A DNA stretch of 64,000 bases from Terriglobales bacterium. GTDB taxonomy: Bacteria; Acidobacteriota; Terriglobia; Terriglobales; Acidobacteriaceae. Shown one piece after another: positions 11,541 through 20,361 of this stretch. The notes below the pieces were generated by a model. That model did not search any database. It saw only the letters and a program-made list of their open reading frames with translations, and was not told the origin of the DNA. Position 1 is the stretch's first letter, and every line of letters begins with the position of its first letter. The stretch is from assembly GCA_025936825.1 (NCBI GenBank), contig JAICSO010000002.1:558001-622000 (forward strand). Reading direction: 5' to 3'. Both the position numbers and the translations under genes were made by a program.

Positions 11541-14500
11541 TTAGAAGTAGAATTTCATACCGAACTGCAATTCCCTCGCCCCTTGTGATCCGGTGATGTG
11601 GCCGAAATTCGGATTGCCGCTGCCCGGATCGAACGAACCGTTCGCCGGACCTCCCGAGAACGTCCACACAGGATGGTTGAACGCATTCAGCGCTTCGAAT
11701 CGGAACTCCAGCCGTTTGCTTTCGGTGATCAGGAAGTCTTTGTGGAGACTGAGATCCACGTTGGCATAAGTGGGCCCCCTGACGTTACCCACGCTGCAGG
11801 TACCGAAGGTATTCGCGGCGGCTGGACTCACGTTGCTGGGATCAATCCACTGAATGTACGCAGGTGTACTTCCGGTTGCATTCACTTTGTGATTCAGCAC
11901 GTGCACCGGGCCGTTGCAATCGGGCAGTCCAGCCAGGGTGTACGGATCGACGCCATTGGTATTGTCGGAATTCCCACCGACTCCCCAACCACCAAAATTG
12001 TTGAGGGTGAGAGCATTGCCGGAATGCAGGCTGACAATTCCGCCGATTTCCCAGTTGCCAAGGACGGCGTTAATTACGGAGTTCATGTCTTTGCCGAACT
12101 GCTTGCCGCGGCCGATCGGCAGTTGGTAGGTGACATAGCTGCTGACGATGTGAGTTTGATCGTAGTAGCAGGGTCCCCAATCGAGACGCGGATTGTAGAT
12201 ATTCTCCCATCCCGGCTGTCCACCGGAACTGGTAGCCTGGGTGCTGCCCCAGCCGGTACCGAAGTAGCCAGGTGAGTTGCTCATGCACTTCGACCAGGTG
12301 TACGCGACTTGTGCCTGCAGGCCGTTGCTCATGCGCTTTTGCAGAACGGCTTGCAACGCGTTGTATTTCTGATCGGAGTTGGACATGTTAGTTCCGGCGA
12401 GGGTCTCGACACCGCCGAAGTTAGAGTTGTCTGCGAGATATAGCGAACCCGGAGTTCCGCCTCCCAGATATGGGCCAGGGACTCGGGTCGCGATTTGCTC
12501 GCCAGCCCCGGCGATCTTACCTTGGGCATTCAACGGAATAGATTGGGCGATATCTTCGAAGTTGAGCAGGTGTGCTCCTCTCTGTCCGATATAGCCGATC
12601 TGGAACGTCAAGCTGTTGCTAAGTTGCTGCTGGATGGTGAAGTTCCACTGATCGATCATCGCGGGCTTGAAGTTCTGGTCGAACACCCGGATGCGCTGGC
12701 CAGCGTAGCAGGCCTGATCTATGGTTGCGCATGCTGCTGCTGAAGGAGCGCCGAAACCGTTCTGTATCGTATTCAGGCCGCCGGCAGCGGATTGCTGCAG
12801 GAAACCAAACGGCAGGTTCTGCGTGAGTTCTTCGTTGCTGCCGCCGCCTTCCATAAATTCCGAAATGCCGAATCCACCGCGAATGACGGTTTTGCCTCCC
12901 AAAGCCGCCGGGGTCCAGGCAAAGCCGACGCGAGGCAGGAAGTCCCCAATTCCGAGATAGTTGTTGTAAAGCGCTTGGTTCCCGAACCTCGCGGATCCAT
13001 CCACACCAGTTGCGGTGTAGATGGTTCCGGTGAACAGGCCGAAGTTCACCGCGCGATTATTCAATTCGTAAATGGGGGAGTGGTCTTCAAACCGAATGCC
13101 CAGATTCAAGGTGAGGGTGTTGGTCACGCGCCAATCGTCTTGGACGAATGCGCCGAACATGTTTCCGCGAAGCTTTGCGGGAGAACTGATTTGGCCCCCC
13201 GTATCGCGCAACGAGGCGCTCGCACCGACGGCAAGATTGCCAAGGTAAAAATCTGCCAGTCCCGAGCCCGTTGCCGTACCAATCCCAAAGAACCCGAGCG
13301 CGCCATTGTTGCCGGGATATTTGAAATCCTGACGCTCACGCACAAACTGGAATCCAGTTTTGAATTGATGGCGTCCGTGCGTAACGATCAAGTTGTCTTC
13401 GAATTGTGCTTCTGTGGAGTGGAAGACCTGAACGAGATTTCGCAAGCCCAGGCCAGCACTTCCTCCATTGTTTCCGGTGATATCAATTTCCACCAAACCC
13501 GGCGCCTGGATGTTCGCACCTGCGATGCCAAGTTGTTCGCTGATATTTCCGAGCGAGGATGTCGGTGTCAACGTCTGGTCAAAACGCACCGCGTTAAATC
13601 CAACGCGGGCTTCGTTGAGCAAATTCGCGCCAAAGCTGTGTGTCCAGGCAAGGGCAGCGTTGCGAACCGGCTCGTCACTGCCTTCCGCCGCGCCGGCGTT
13701 GCAGAAGACGCAACCCGTGTACGTCGGCTGATTGAGGTCCATTTGCGACCAACGACCGAACAAACGGTCTTTCTGAGAAGGCAAGTAGTCGAGCCTGAGA
13801 TCGCCTTGGTTGTTATTGAGGTGGTTGCCGCTGTTGTAAAAGTAGTTGTTGGTGTTCAGGGTGTCGACCTGGGGCACCGGATAATACTTGGTCATCGCGA
13901 ACAACGCTTGAGCCACTGGGCTTTCCGCCAACCCACCAGTGTTTGCCGGGCTTGCGATGTAGGCCGCAAGATTGTTGTTTGGAATGGGGTTGCTATTTGT
14001 GGGATCGATGAGCTGCGTGGTGACTCCAACTGGCGCGGTCGCCCCGGCGCAGGTGCCGCCTGGCCCGGTAAACGTGCCGCCCCAACCTGTACAGAGTTGC
14101 CCAAAGTCGCCGTTACGCGCAGCCGAAGTGAGCAACTGCGCTGGCGTCGGACCGGCCTGCACCATTCGTTGCCCTTGGTAATCGCCGAAGAAGAACAGTT
14201 TGTCTTTGATAATCGGGCCACCAAAAGTTCCGCCGAACTGGTTGTAACGAAGCTCGGGCTTTTTGGCGACGCCTTGCGCGTCGAAACCAAGAATCCCGTT
14301 ATCGACGCCTTTTGTCCATCCAGCCGAAGCCAGATTGGCATCCAGTGCATCGTTGCGGAAGAACTCAAACAGATCGCCATGGTAGTTGTTGGTGCCGGAC
14401 TTGATGCTGGCGCTAACAATTCCGCCCTGGTAATTGCCGAATTCCGCGGACGCGTTTTGGGTTATCAGGTTGAACTCCTGAATGGCATCAATGCCCGGCG

Positions 14501-15152
14501 TGTAGCCAACTTCGTTGTTCTTGTCTTCGCTATTAATGATTCCATCGAGCAGGTACTCATTCGCCTGCTCGCGGTTGCCGTTGATGTAAGGCCGTCCGGA
14601 ACCGAGCATGGTTTGCGGCTGACGCATGCTGCTCGGATCGACGTTGGTGGTGCCTGGCGCGAGCAAGGTCAACTGCAGGTAGTCACGGGATGCAAGGGGA
14701 AGGCTGACTTCGGTATTAGCATCGATGACCGTGCTTACTTCAGTTGAGTCCGCCTGCAAGAGGGGCTGTTGGGCCACGACCTCAACGTTCTCAGAGGCTT
14801 GGCCGATTTTCATCTGCACATCAACACGAGCCGTCTGGTTTAAGACGAGTGTGAAAGGTTGGTGAGTCACTGTCTGGAACCCCGCCGCGGAAACCTTCAC
14901 GGTGTAATTCCCAACCAGCAGGCGGGTGAGATTGTAGACTCCGGTGTCGTTGGTCTTGACGGTGCTGACCGTACCACGATCGACGTCAGTGGCAATAACG
15001 GTGGCGCCGCTGATCGGGGCGCCGCTAGGATCTGTCACAGTCCCAGCAATCGACGCAGTCACTTCCTGCGCGAGGGCGCTCCGGCCTACGGCAGCGAGCG
15101 CGACAATAAGAGATAGAACCAGCGCTACGGAAAACCTTCGGCTTGTGGCCAT
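11541..15152 (-). CDS. TonB-dependent receptor, Oar-like, with N-terminal carboxypeptidase-regulatory domain
   Basis: 1203 aa; ASIAGTVTDPSGAPISGATVIATDVDRGT..., plug region, C-terminal FHFGMKFYF-like beta signal (ELQFGMKFYF). Confidence 0.93.
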   Translation of the reverse strand: MATSRRFSVALVLSLIVALAAVGRSALAQEVTASIAGTVTDPSGAPISGATVIATDVDRGTVSTVKTNDTGVYNLTRLLVGNYTVKVSAAGFQTVTHQPFTLVLNQTARVDVQMKIGQASENVEVVAQQPLLQADSTEVSTVIDANTEVSLPLASRDYLQLTLLAPGTTNVDPSSMRQPQTMLGSGRPYINGNREQANEYLLDGIINSEDKNNEVGYTPGIDAIQEFNLITQNASAEFGNYQGGIVSASIKSGTNNYHGDLFEFFRNDALDANLASAGWTKGVDNGILGFDAQGVAKKPELRYNQFGGTFGGPIIKDKLFFFGDYQGQRMVQAGPTPAQLLTSAARNGDFGQLCTGWGGTFTGPGGTCAGATAPVGVTTQLIDPTNSNPIPNNNLAAYIASPANTGGLAESPVAQALFAMTKYYPVPQVDTLNTNNYFYNSGNHLNNNQGDLRLDYLPSQKDRLFGRWSQMDLNQPTYTGCVFCNAGAAEGSDEPVRNAALAWTHSFGANLLNEARVGFNAVRFDQTLTPTSSLGNISEQLGIAGANIQAPGLVEIDITGNNGGSAGLGLRNLVQVFHSTEAQFEDNLIVTHGRHQFKTGFQFVRERQDFKYPGNNGALGFFGIGTATGSGLADFYLGNLAVGASASLRDTGGQISSPAKLRGNMFGAFVQDDWRVTNTLTLNLGIRFEDHSPIYELNNRAVNFGLFTGTIYTATGVDGSARFGNQALYNNYLGIGDFLPRVGFAWTPAALGGKTVIRGGFGISEFMEGGGSNEELTQNLPFGFLQQSAAGGLNTIQNGFGAPSAAACATIDQACYAGQRIRVFDQNFKPAMIDQWNFTIQQQLSNSLTFQIGYIGQRGAHLLNFEDIAQSIPLNAQGKIAGAGEQIATRVPGPYLGGGTPGSLYLADNSNFGGVETLAGTNMSNSDQKYNALQAVLQKRMSNGLQAQVAYTWSKCMSNSPGYFGTGWGSTQATSSGGQPGWENIYNPRLDWGPCYYDQTHIVSSYVTYQLPIGRGKQFGKDMNSVINAVLGNWEIGGIVSLHSGNALTLNNFGGWGVGGNSDNTNGVDPYTLAGLPDCNGPVHVLNHKVNATGSTPAYIQWIDPSNVSPAAANTFGTCSVGNVRGPTYANVDLSLHKDFLITESKRLEFRFEALNAFNHPVWTFSGGPANGSFDPGSGNPNFGHITGSQGARELQFGMKFYF

Positions 15153-15204
15153 TTCAGAACCTCCGGGAGAACGCGATTCAACAGCGCGAATAACAGGATG
15201 CGAA

Positions 15205-15502
15205 TGCTATATAGCAGATGAATGTCATTGGTCAAGCAAAAAGTGAGAAGAACCTGAGGAAATCTTTCCAGGCATGTGGCGAAGTGCTCTATAAATCATC
15301 CAAGGTGGCACCAAAGCGGCTCCTAACATTGCACTTTCACGATGCTAGGTCGTTTCAGTGTGATCTACGGTTTGCACTCATAACCTTAGGGCAACAACCA
15401 CTTTTGAAGCCGTTGTCTGCCGCTATATAGCTATAAACAGGTGCAATCTTACTTTTCATGGCTCATGACCCTTTACTTTTTCCTGAGTATTCGCTATATA
15501 GC
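15205..15502. promoter_or_regulatory. Three copies of the palindrome GCTATATAGC (15205-15216, 15422-15431, 15493-15502): candidate GntR operators
   Basis: Exact repeats in the divergent intergenic space between the TonB receptor start (15152) and the GntR gene start (15562); a degenerate fourth site CTCTATAGTG lies near 15535. Confidence 0.6.
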
Positions 15503-15561
15503 AGAGGACTCCTTAATTTCTCGTTTTTGGAATCCTCTATAGTGGGACGGAGAGAGCAGTA

Positions 15562-16284
15562 ATGTCGCGAAACGGCCAAAATGGCATGCCGGCTTATCAG
15601 CGGATTCAGGGGGCAATCCGCGAGCGCATCGAAGCGGGTGAGCTACGGCCAGGGGACTCAGTAGCCTCGGAACGGGAACTCGCGCGTGTGCATGGCGTCA
15701 GCCTGATGACCGCGCGCCATGCACTGGCCGGCCTGGAGCGCGAAGGAATCGTGGAACGGCGGCGTGGCGCCGGTACGTTCGTGGCTCCGCCTCGAATTCA
15801 TTTCAATAAGCTGATGAGCTACACGGAGCAGATGTCCAGCCGCGGGCTGGCTCCAAATTCCAAGATCATCACGTCCAAGATCATTGAAGATGAACACGAG
15901 ATCGCGGCTCGACTGAAGCTTCCCGCCGGCGGTCGAATGATCAAAATCGAACGAGTGCGGCATACATCGGAGGAGCCGTTTGCGCTGGAGACCTGCTATC
16001 TTCCGGCGGACGAATTTCCTGGACTGGTACGCGCGCCGCTCGGGCGAACTTCACTGTTTGTTACTCTTCAGCGGGAGTACGGCGTTGAAATCACTTACGC
16101 CGACGAAGAAGTGGACGCAACGGCTGCGGACACGCGCGTCGCACAGTTGCTCGAAGTACCGCGAGGATCGCCAGTCCTGCGAATTCGCCAGGTGATCCAT
16201 GCTTCGAATGGAAGAGCAGTCGTGTACGTGATTGGTTTCTATCGTTCCGAGCGCCATACGTTGTTCATCCGTCGCTTCCGGTGA
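15562..16284 (+). CDS. GntR-family transcriptional regulator with UTRA domain
   Basis: PAYQRIQGAIRERIEAGELRPGDSVASERELARVHGVSLMTARHALAGLEREGIVERRRGAGTFV plus UTRA-type C terminus. Confidence 0.93.
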   Translation: MSRNGQNGMPAYQRIQGAIRERIEAGELRPGDSVASERELARVHGVSLMTARHALAGLEREGIVERRRGAGTFVAPPRIHFNKLMSYTEQMSSRGLAPNSKIITSKIIEDEHEIAARLKLPAGGRMIKIERVRHTSEEPFALETCYLPADEFPGLVRAPLGRTSLFVTLQREYGVEITYADEEVDATAADTRVAQLLEVPRGSPVLRIRQVIHASNGRAVVYVIGFYRSERHTLFIRRFR

Positions 16285-16317
16285 GTGCTTCTTCGCGGTT
16301 GCAACGGAGCAGACGGG

Positions 16318-16429
16318 ATTGAATCATTGAAACATTGGATCATTGAATCATTGAAAATCCATGCGTCTCGGCATCTTCTCAATGATTGAATCCCTCAATG
16401 ATTCAATCCCTCAATGATTCAATGACTCA
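16318..16429. repeat. Intergenic inverted array of the word ATTGAATCATTGA / TCAATGATTCAAT
   Basis: Left arm attgaatcattgaaacattggatcattgaatcattga, right arm tcaatgattgaatccctcaatgattcaatccctcaatgattcaatgactca. Confidence 0.85.
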
Positions 16430-16446
16430 GTTCCTTCGGAGGTGAA

Positions 16447-18390
16447 ATGCCGCTTACATCCACCGATTGGATCGTCATCATCGGCTATCTGCTGGTCAAC
16501 CTAGCGATCGGCATCTACTACCGTCGACGCGCCAGCGGAAATACGGAAGAGTTTTTCGTTTCCGGCAGAGATGTTTCTTGGTGGCTGGCAGGGACGTCGA
16601 TGGTAGCGACGACGTTCGCCGCAGACACGCCATTGTTCGTTTGCGGCGTGGTGGCCAAGCAAGGGATCGCCGGCAACTGGATCTGGTGGGCGTTCTGCGT
16701 AGGCGGCATGTTGACAGTATTTTTCTTTGCACGCTATTGGCGGCGTGCGGCCATTCTCACCGACGTTCAGTTTGTCGAGATCCGTTATGGCGGACGTCCC
16801 GCGGCATTTCTTCGCGGGTTCAAAGCGATTTATCTCGGCTTGTTCATGAACTGCCTCATCCTGGGATGGGTGACCAAGGCGATGGTCAGCATCATCACGG
16901 TGCTGCTTGGCCCGGCGATTGCGCAAGGACGCGTGCTTGATCTCGGATTTTTGGGCCAGCATACTTTAGGCGACCCGCAGAACACCGCACTCGCGATCTG
17001 CATTTTTGTGCTGATTCCCTTCACCGGTCTCTATACATTCATCGGCGGCCTTTGGGGCGTTCTGGTTACGGACCTCTTTCAATTCGCGCTGAAGATGGCC
17101 ATGATCATCGTGCTCGCATGGGTCGCCGTCTCGCAGCTTGGCGGAATGCACAGTCTCGAGTCGCATCTGCAGACCATTCGTGCGAACACGCCAGGAGCGA
17201 CATCGGATGTAACCGCATTCCTGCCGGATTTTCATCAGGGGCTTACGGGCGAGGCGCTGTGGACATTGCCATTGCTGACATTCTTCGTTTATCTCGGAAT
17301 GCAGTGGTGGCTGGCATGGTATCCGGGCGCGGAACCGGGCGGAGGTGGATACGTTGCGCAACGAATGTTTAGCGCCAAGGACGAAAAGAATTCGCTTGGC
17401 GCGACCTTGTGGTTCAACATCGCGCATTACGCGCTCCGGCCGTGGCCCTGGATCGTTACGGCGCTAGTGGCGATTGTGGTGTATTCGCCAAATGGAGGGA
17501 TCCATCCTAGCGCGGCCTTCGGGCAAAACCCGGAACAGGGATATGTGATGGTCCTGCGCGACTACTTACCGCCTGCGCTGCGTGGATTGATGGTGGCGGC
17601 GTTCCTAGCGGCATTCATGTCAACTGTGGGAACTCAACTGAATTGGGGATGCTCGTACCTGGTGAATGACTTCTACAAGCGTTTTCTCGTGCGTGGATCA
17701 ACCGAACGCCATTATGTTTTTGTGAGCCGATTATTCACGATTCTGCTGGTGCTGGCGAGCGGATTCACTGCGTCGCGTTTGACCTCCATCGGTGAAGGGT
17801 GGGGCGTGGTGCTGAGCATTGGATTTGGCACCGGCGCGGTGTACATCCTGCGGTGGTATTGGTCGCGCATCAACGCATGGAGCGAAATCTCAGCGATGAT
17901 GGCGGCGGCGGCAGTTACGCTATTTTTGAATTGGCCGGGACATGCGCTGATTACCTTCACTGGAAGCGGCGCCCTGGTCTACGCAAAGCAGAGCCTAGTG
18001 ATTGGCGGGGTCACGACGGTCGTGTGGGTGCTGACCACCGTTTTGACAAGGCCAGAGACAGATGCAACGCTCATTGCCTTTTATCGCCGAGTTCATCCGG
18101 CGGTGTATGGCTGGGGCAGAATTGCAAGGCTCGCACCGGAACTGCCGCCGGTCCGCGATTTCGGCGGGAATGCACTGAACTGGGTTCTGGGAACGGCGCT
18201 GGTTTACGGCTGCCTATTTGGAATTGGCAAGCTCATATTCGGTCAATGGATCTCGGGCATTCTGATGCTGGTTGTGGCTGCCGTTTCTGGATATCTGATC
18301 TTCTGGAACCTCTCGCGACTCGGATGGGAAACTCTGTCGGGGAGAGAGCCGGTGGCTCCATCAAGGGCGAATGTGGTCGAAGCGCATTAG
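16447..18390 (+). CDS. Sodium:solute symporter family protein
   Basis: 647 aa multi-TM; IGIYYRRRASGNTEEFFVSGRDVSWWLAGTSMVATTFAADTPL is typical SSS. Confidence 0.9.
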   Translation: MPLTSTDWIVIIGYLLVNLAIGIYYRRRASGNTEEFFVSGRDVSWWLAGTSMVATTFAADTPLFVCGVVAKQGIAGNWIWWAFCVGGMLTVFFFARYWRRAAILTDVQFVEIRYGGRPAAFLRGFKAIYLGLFMNCLILGWVTKAMVSIITVLLGPAIAQGRVLDLGFLGQHTLGDPQNTALAICIFVLIPFTGLYTFIGGLWGVLVTDLFQFALKMAMIIVLAWVAVSQLGGMHSLESHLQTIRANTPGATSDVTAFLPDFHQGLTGEALWTLPLLTFFVYLGMQWWLAWYPGAEPGGGGYVAQRMFSAKDEKNSLGATLWFNIAHYALRPWPWIVTALVAIVVYSPNGGIHPSAAFGQNPEQGYVMVLRDYLPPALRGLMVAAFLAAFMSTVGTQLNWGCSYLVNDFYKRFLVRGSTERHYVFVSRLFTILLVLASGFTASRLTSIGEGWGVVLSIGFGTGAVYILRWYWSRINAWSEISAMMAAAAVTLFLNWPGHALITFTGSGALVYAKQSLVIGGVTTVVWVLTTVLTRPETDATLIAFYRRVHPAVYGWGRIARLAPELPPVRDFGGNALNWVLGTALVYGCLFGIGKLIFGQWISGILMLVVAAVSGYLIFWNLSRLGWETLSGREPVAPSRANVVEAH

Positions 18391-18452
18391 CGGCCTAACG
18401 CGCTACATTCCCGCGACTTCAAAAAAGCTGGGGTGGATACCCACCCCAGCAG

Positions 18453-19799
18453 TTACGACTTCTCCGACTCGAGCGCGCGGATGTACTCGATGACCGACTC
18501 GCTCCAGCCATCGATGTGCGTCCATTTGCCGTAGCCGACGCCGTTCTTGTACGAAGCCACGTTGATCACGTAGCCCGACGGGCGAGGACGCCCGTCGCTC
18601 CACTTGCTGGGAAGCGGAGCCGGTACTGTGTCGTGCGCCTGCTCGTCGGTGATCACGATCAGGCGGTCATACTTCTCCTTGCGATTCAGTTCCTCGACCG
18701 CCTTACCGAGATAAGTCGCACCGTTCTGCTGCGAAGCATCGATCGCGTCGCGCAGTGCGAACCCCCGCCGAGCGGGTACCTCAACGAGATCATTGGAGAA
18801 AGAAAACACAGAAACCTTCTCTCCAATCTCACGTAGAAGTACCGCGAGGCCGTATGCCGCATCGGTCCGCTGCATCTCCGAACGGCGGGAGAGCGGCGCA
18901 GTCATCGAGCCGGAAACGTCCACCAGCACGATGGTCTTGCCCGGCAGCTTCTCTGCCGAGGCCACCGACTTCAGCATGGCCTGCTCGAGTGCCTCTTCCC
19001 ACTGCGGTGCATAACGCGCAGCAGCAAGGAAGCGGAACGGGAGCACACGCGCCGTGCTCATCTCGCGAAGAGCACCGAGCACGAGATCCTCGTTTACCCC
19101 AGCATCCTTCATGTTGCGAAGGTTGCGGAGAAGAGCAAGTGCTCCGAGCTTCTGTTCAGTGAGCAGCCGCTCCCATGCCTCCCGCTTGTCGGCGCCAGAG
19201 CTGAGAGCAACCTCCCAGGTGTCGGGCGTAGTCATGCGTCCCCAGATGAGGCGCTTCCACACGGCTGCCTGCGCCTCGTCGCGAGGCTTCGCGTGGCAGA
19301 GGAACAGCACGTCCCGCAGCTTGATGGGCCCGCCGCGGTCGTACTTGGCAAGCTGGTACTCATCGAACTTCGGGAACGCGGCCGCCAGCCCCTTCTTCAC
19401 CTGGCCGGAAAGAGGGACACGTCCGTCCTTCCAGTAGATGGCGACAAACTCGGCGAGTTCGTCGGCGCGCTGGATGACGGTGGCGAGCGTGTCGCTCACG
19501 AGGTGACGGTGCGTCTTGTGCCGCGCCATCTCACGAACGAGCAGAAGCGGGGCGTGACGCAGCTTCATCTTCGCGCGAGCCTCGAGGGCAAGCGCGGCCA
19601 CCTTCTCGGCCGCAACCTTCGGAACCAGCTCAGCAATGCGTCCGGCGATCTCGACTCCGTCCTCGTAGAACTGGCTTTCCCAGAGCAGGCACGCGAGAAC
19701 GGAGCGCCGCAGCTGCAGTTCCGTCGAGATGTGACGCGCGGGCGCGCCCTCGTGCGTGCGAGGTCCAAAGTTGAGGTTGAGTGTGTTCAGTCGGGCCAT
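18453..19799 (-). CDS. rsr: Ro60/Rsr-like TROVE domain protein with vWA domain
   Basis: N-terminal alpha-helical repeat region ending in ...VVIQRADELAEFV.../LRNLRNMKDAGVNEDLVLGAL, followed by vWA/MIDAS KTIVLVDVSGSMTAPLSRRSEMQRTDAAYGLAVLLRE and TDEQAHDT; TROVE family organisation. Confidence 0.85.
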   Translation of the reverse strand: MARLNTLNLNFGPRTHEGAPARHISTELQLRRSVLACLLWESQFYEDGVEIAGRIAELVPKVAAEKVAALALEARAKMKLRHAPLLLVREMARHKTHRHLVSDTLATVIQRADELAEFVAIYWKDGRVPLSGQVKKGLAAAFPKFDEYQLAKYDRGGPIKLRDVLFLCHAKPRDEAQAAVWKRLIWGRMTTPDTWEVALSSGADKREAWERLLTEQKLGALALLRNLRNMKDAGVNEDLVLGALREMSTARVLPFRFLAAARYAPQWEEALEQAMLKSVASAEKLPGKTIVLVDVSGSMTAPLSRRSEMQRTDAAYGLAVLLREIGEKVSVFSFSNDLVEVPARRGFALRDAIDASQQNGATYLGKAVEELNRKEKYDRLIVITDEQAHDTVPAPLPSKWSDGRPRPSGYVINVASYKNGVGYGKWTHIDGWSESVIEYIRALESEKS

Positions 19800-19921
19800 G
19801 GTGGCCTCCTTTCTAGCTTTCAGCTGTCAGCTATGCGTGAGAGCAAACACCGTCGTTGGTCGTTGGCTAACCCCAGTCGTCGGTCGTCGGTCTTCGGCCG
19901 TCGGCAAAACCGAACCCGGGA

Positions 19922-20264
19922 GGGCACGGCTTCAGCCGTGCCGATATTAATTGTCTTTTTGTCATTCCGAGCGAAGTGGGAAGGATTCGCCTGCGAACCC
20001 TCCCACAAGTCGAGGAACCAGCTTTTCCCGCCGGGGAATCAGGCGACGACGGTATTCGCGATGCTCTACCACTGAGCTACACGGCCGAAGCCATGGCAGG
20101 AGTCGAACCTGCGACCTTCGGGTTAGAAGTAACCGTAGTCTTCACCACCGGCGAATTGCAGATCCCTCGATCCACCAGACAATTCGCAAACGCGAACCGT
20201 CTGGCTTCGCTCGGGATGACATGTTCAAAAGGTGAAGGAAAGCGGCACGGCTGAAGCCGTGCCC
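19922..20264. repeat. Nested inverted REP-like elements flanking ncRNA 1
   Basis: GGCACGGCTTCAGCCGTGCC (19923-) and its inverse GGCACGGCTGAAGCCGTGCC (20244-), plus GTCATTCCGAGCGAAG (19961-) and CTTCGCTCGGGATGAC (20205-). Confidence 0.8.
20029..20153 (-). ncRNA. Y RNA-like ncRNA 1 with circularly permuted tRNA-like module
   Basis: Ends pair CGCCGG/CCGGCG; GACTACGGT/ACCGTCGTC. Inside, in transcript order: T-arm GCAGG-TTCGACT-CCTGC, acceptor stem CATGGC-[TTCG]-GCCGTG, D-arm GCTC-AGTGGTA-GAGC. Lies between rtcB and the Ro60 gene. Confidence 0.85.
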
Positions 20265-20361
20265 TTGTCGATCGATCCCTCCACGCGAGAGTTAATGCGC
20301 GGATGTCCTCGTTAGACGACTGATCTGCGATCAGGCAGACGTCGAGTCTGCATCTTCCGCC

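Noticed and set aside
12792-14747. 651-aa plus-strand ORF antisense to the TonB receptor
   Set aside because: No protein family pattern; the minus strand encodes an obvious Oar-like receptor.
16318-16429. CRISPR array
   Set aside because: Repeat words are too short and inverted, no uniform spacers and no cas genes in the window.
20029-20153. Two ordinary adjacent tRNA genes on the minus strand
   Set aside because: The T-arm precedes the D-arm and the acceptor strands pair with each other through a UUCG loop; neither half can form a complete conventional cloverleaf.
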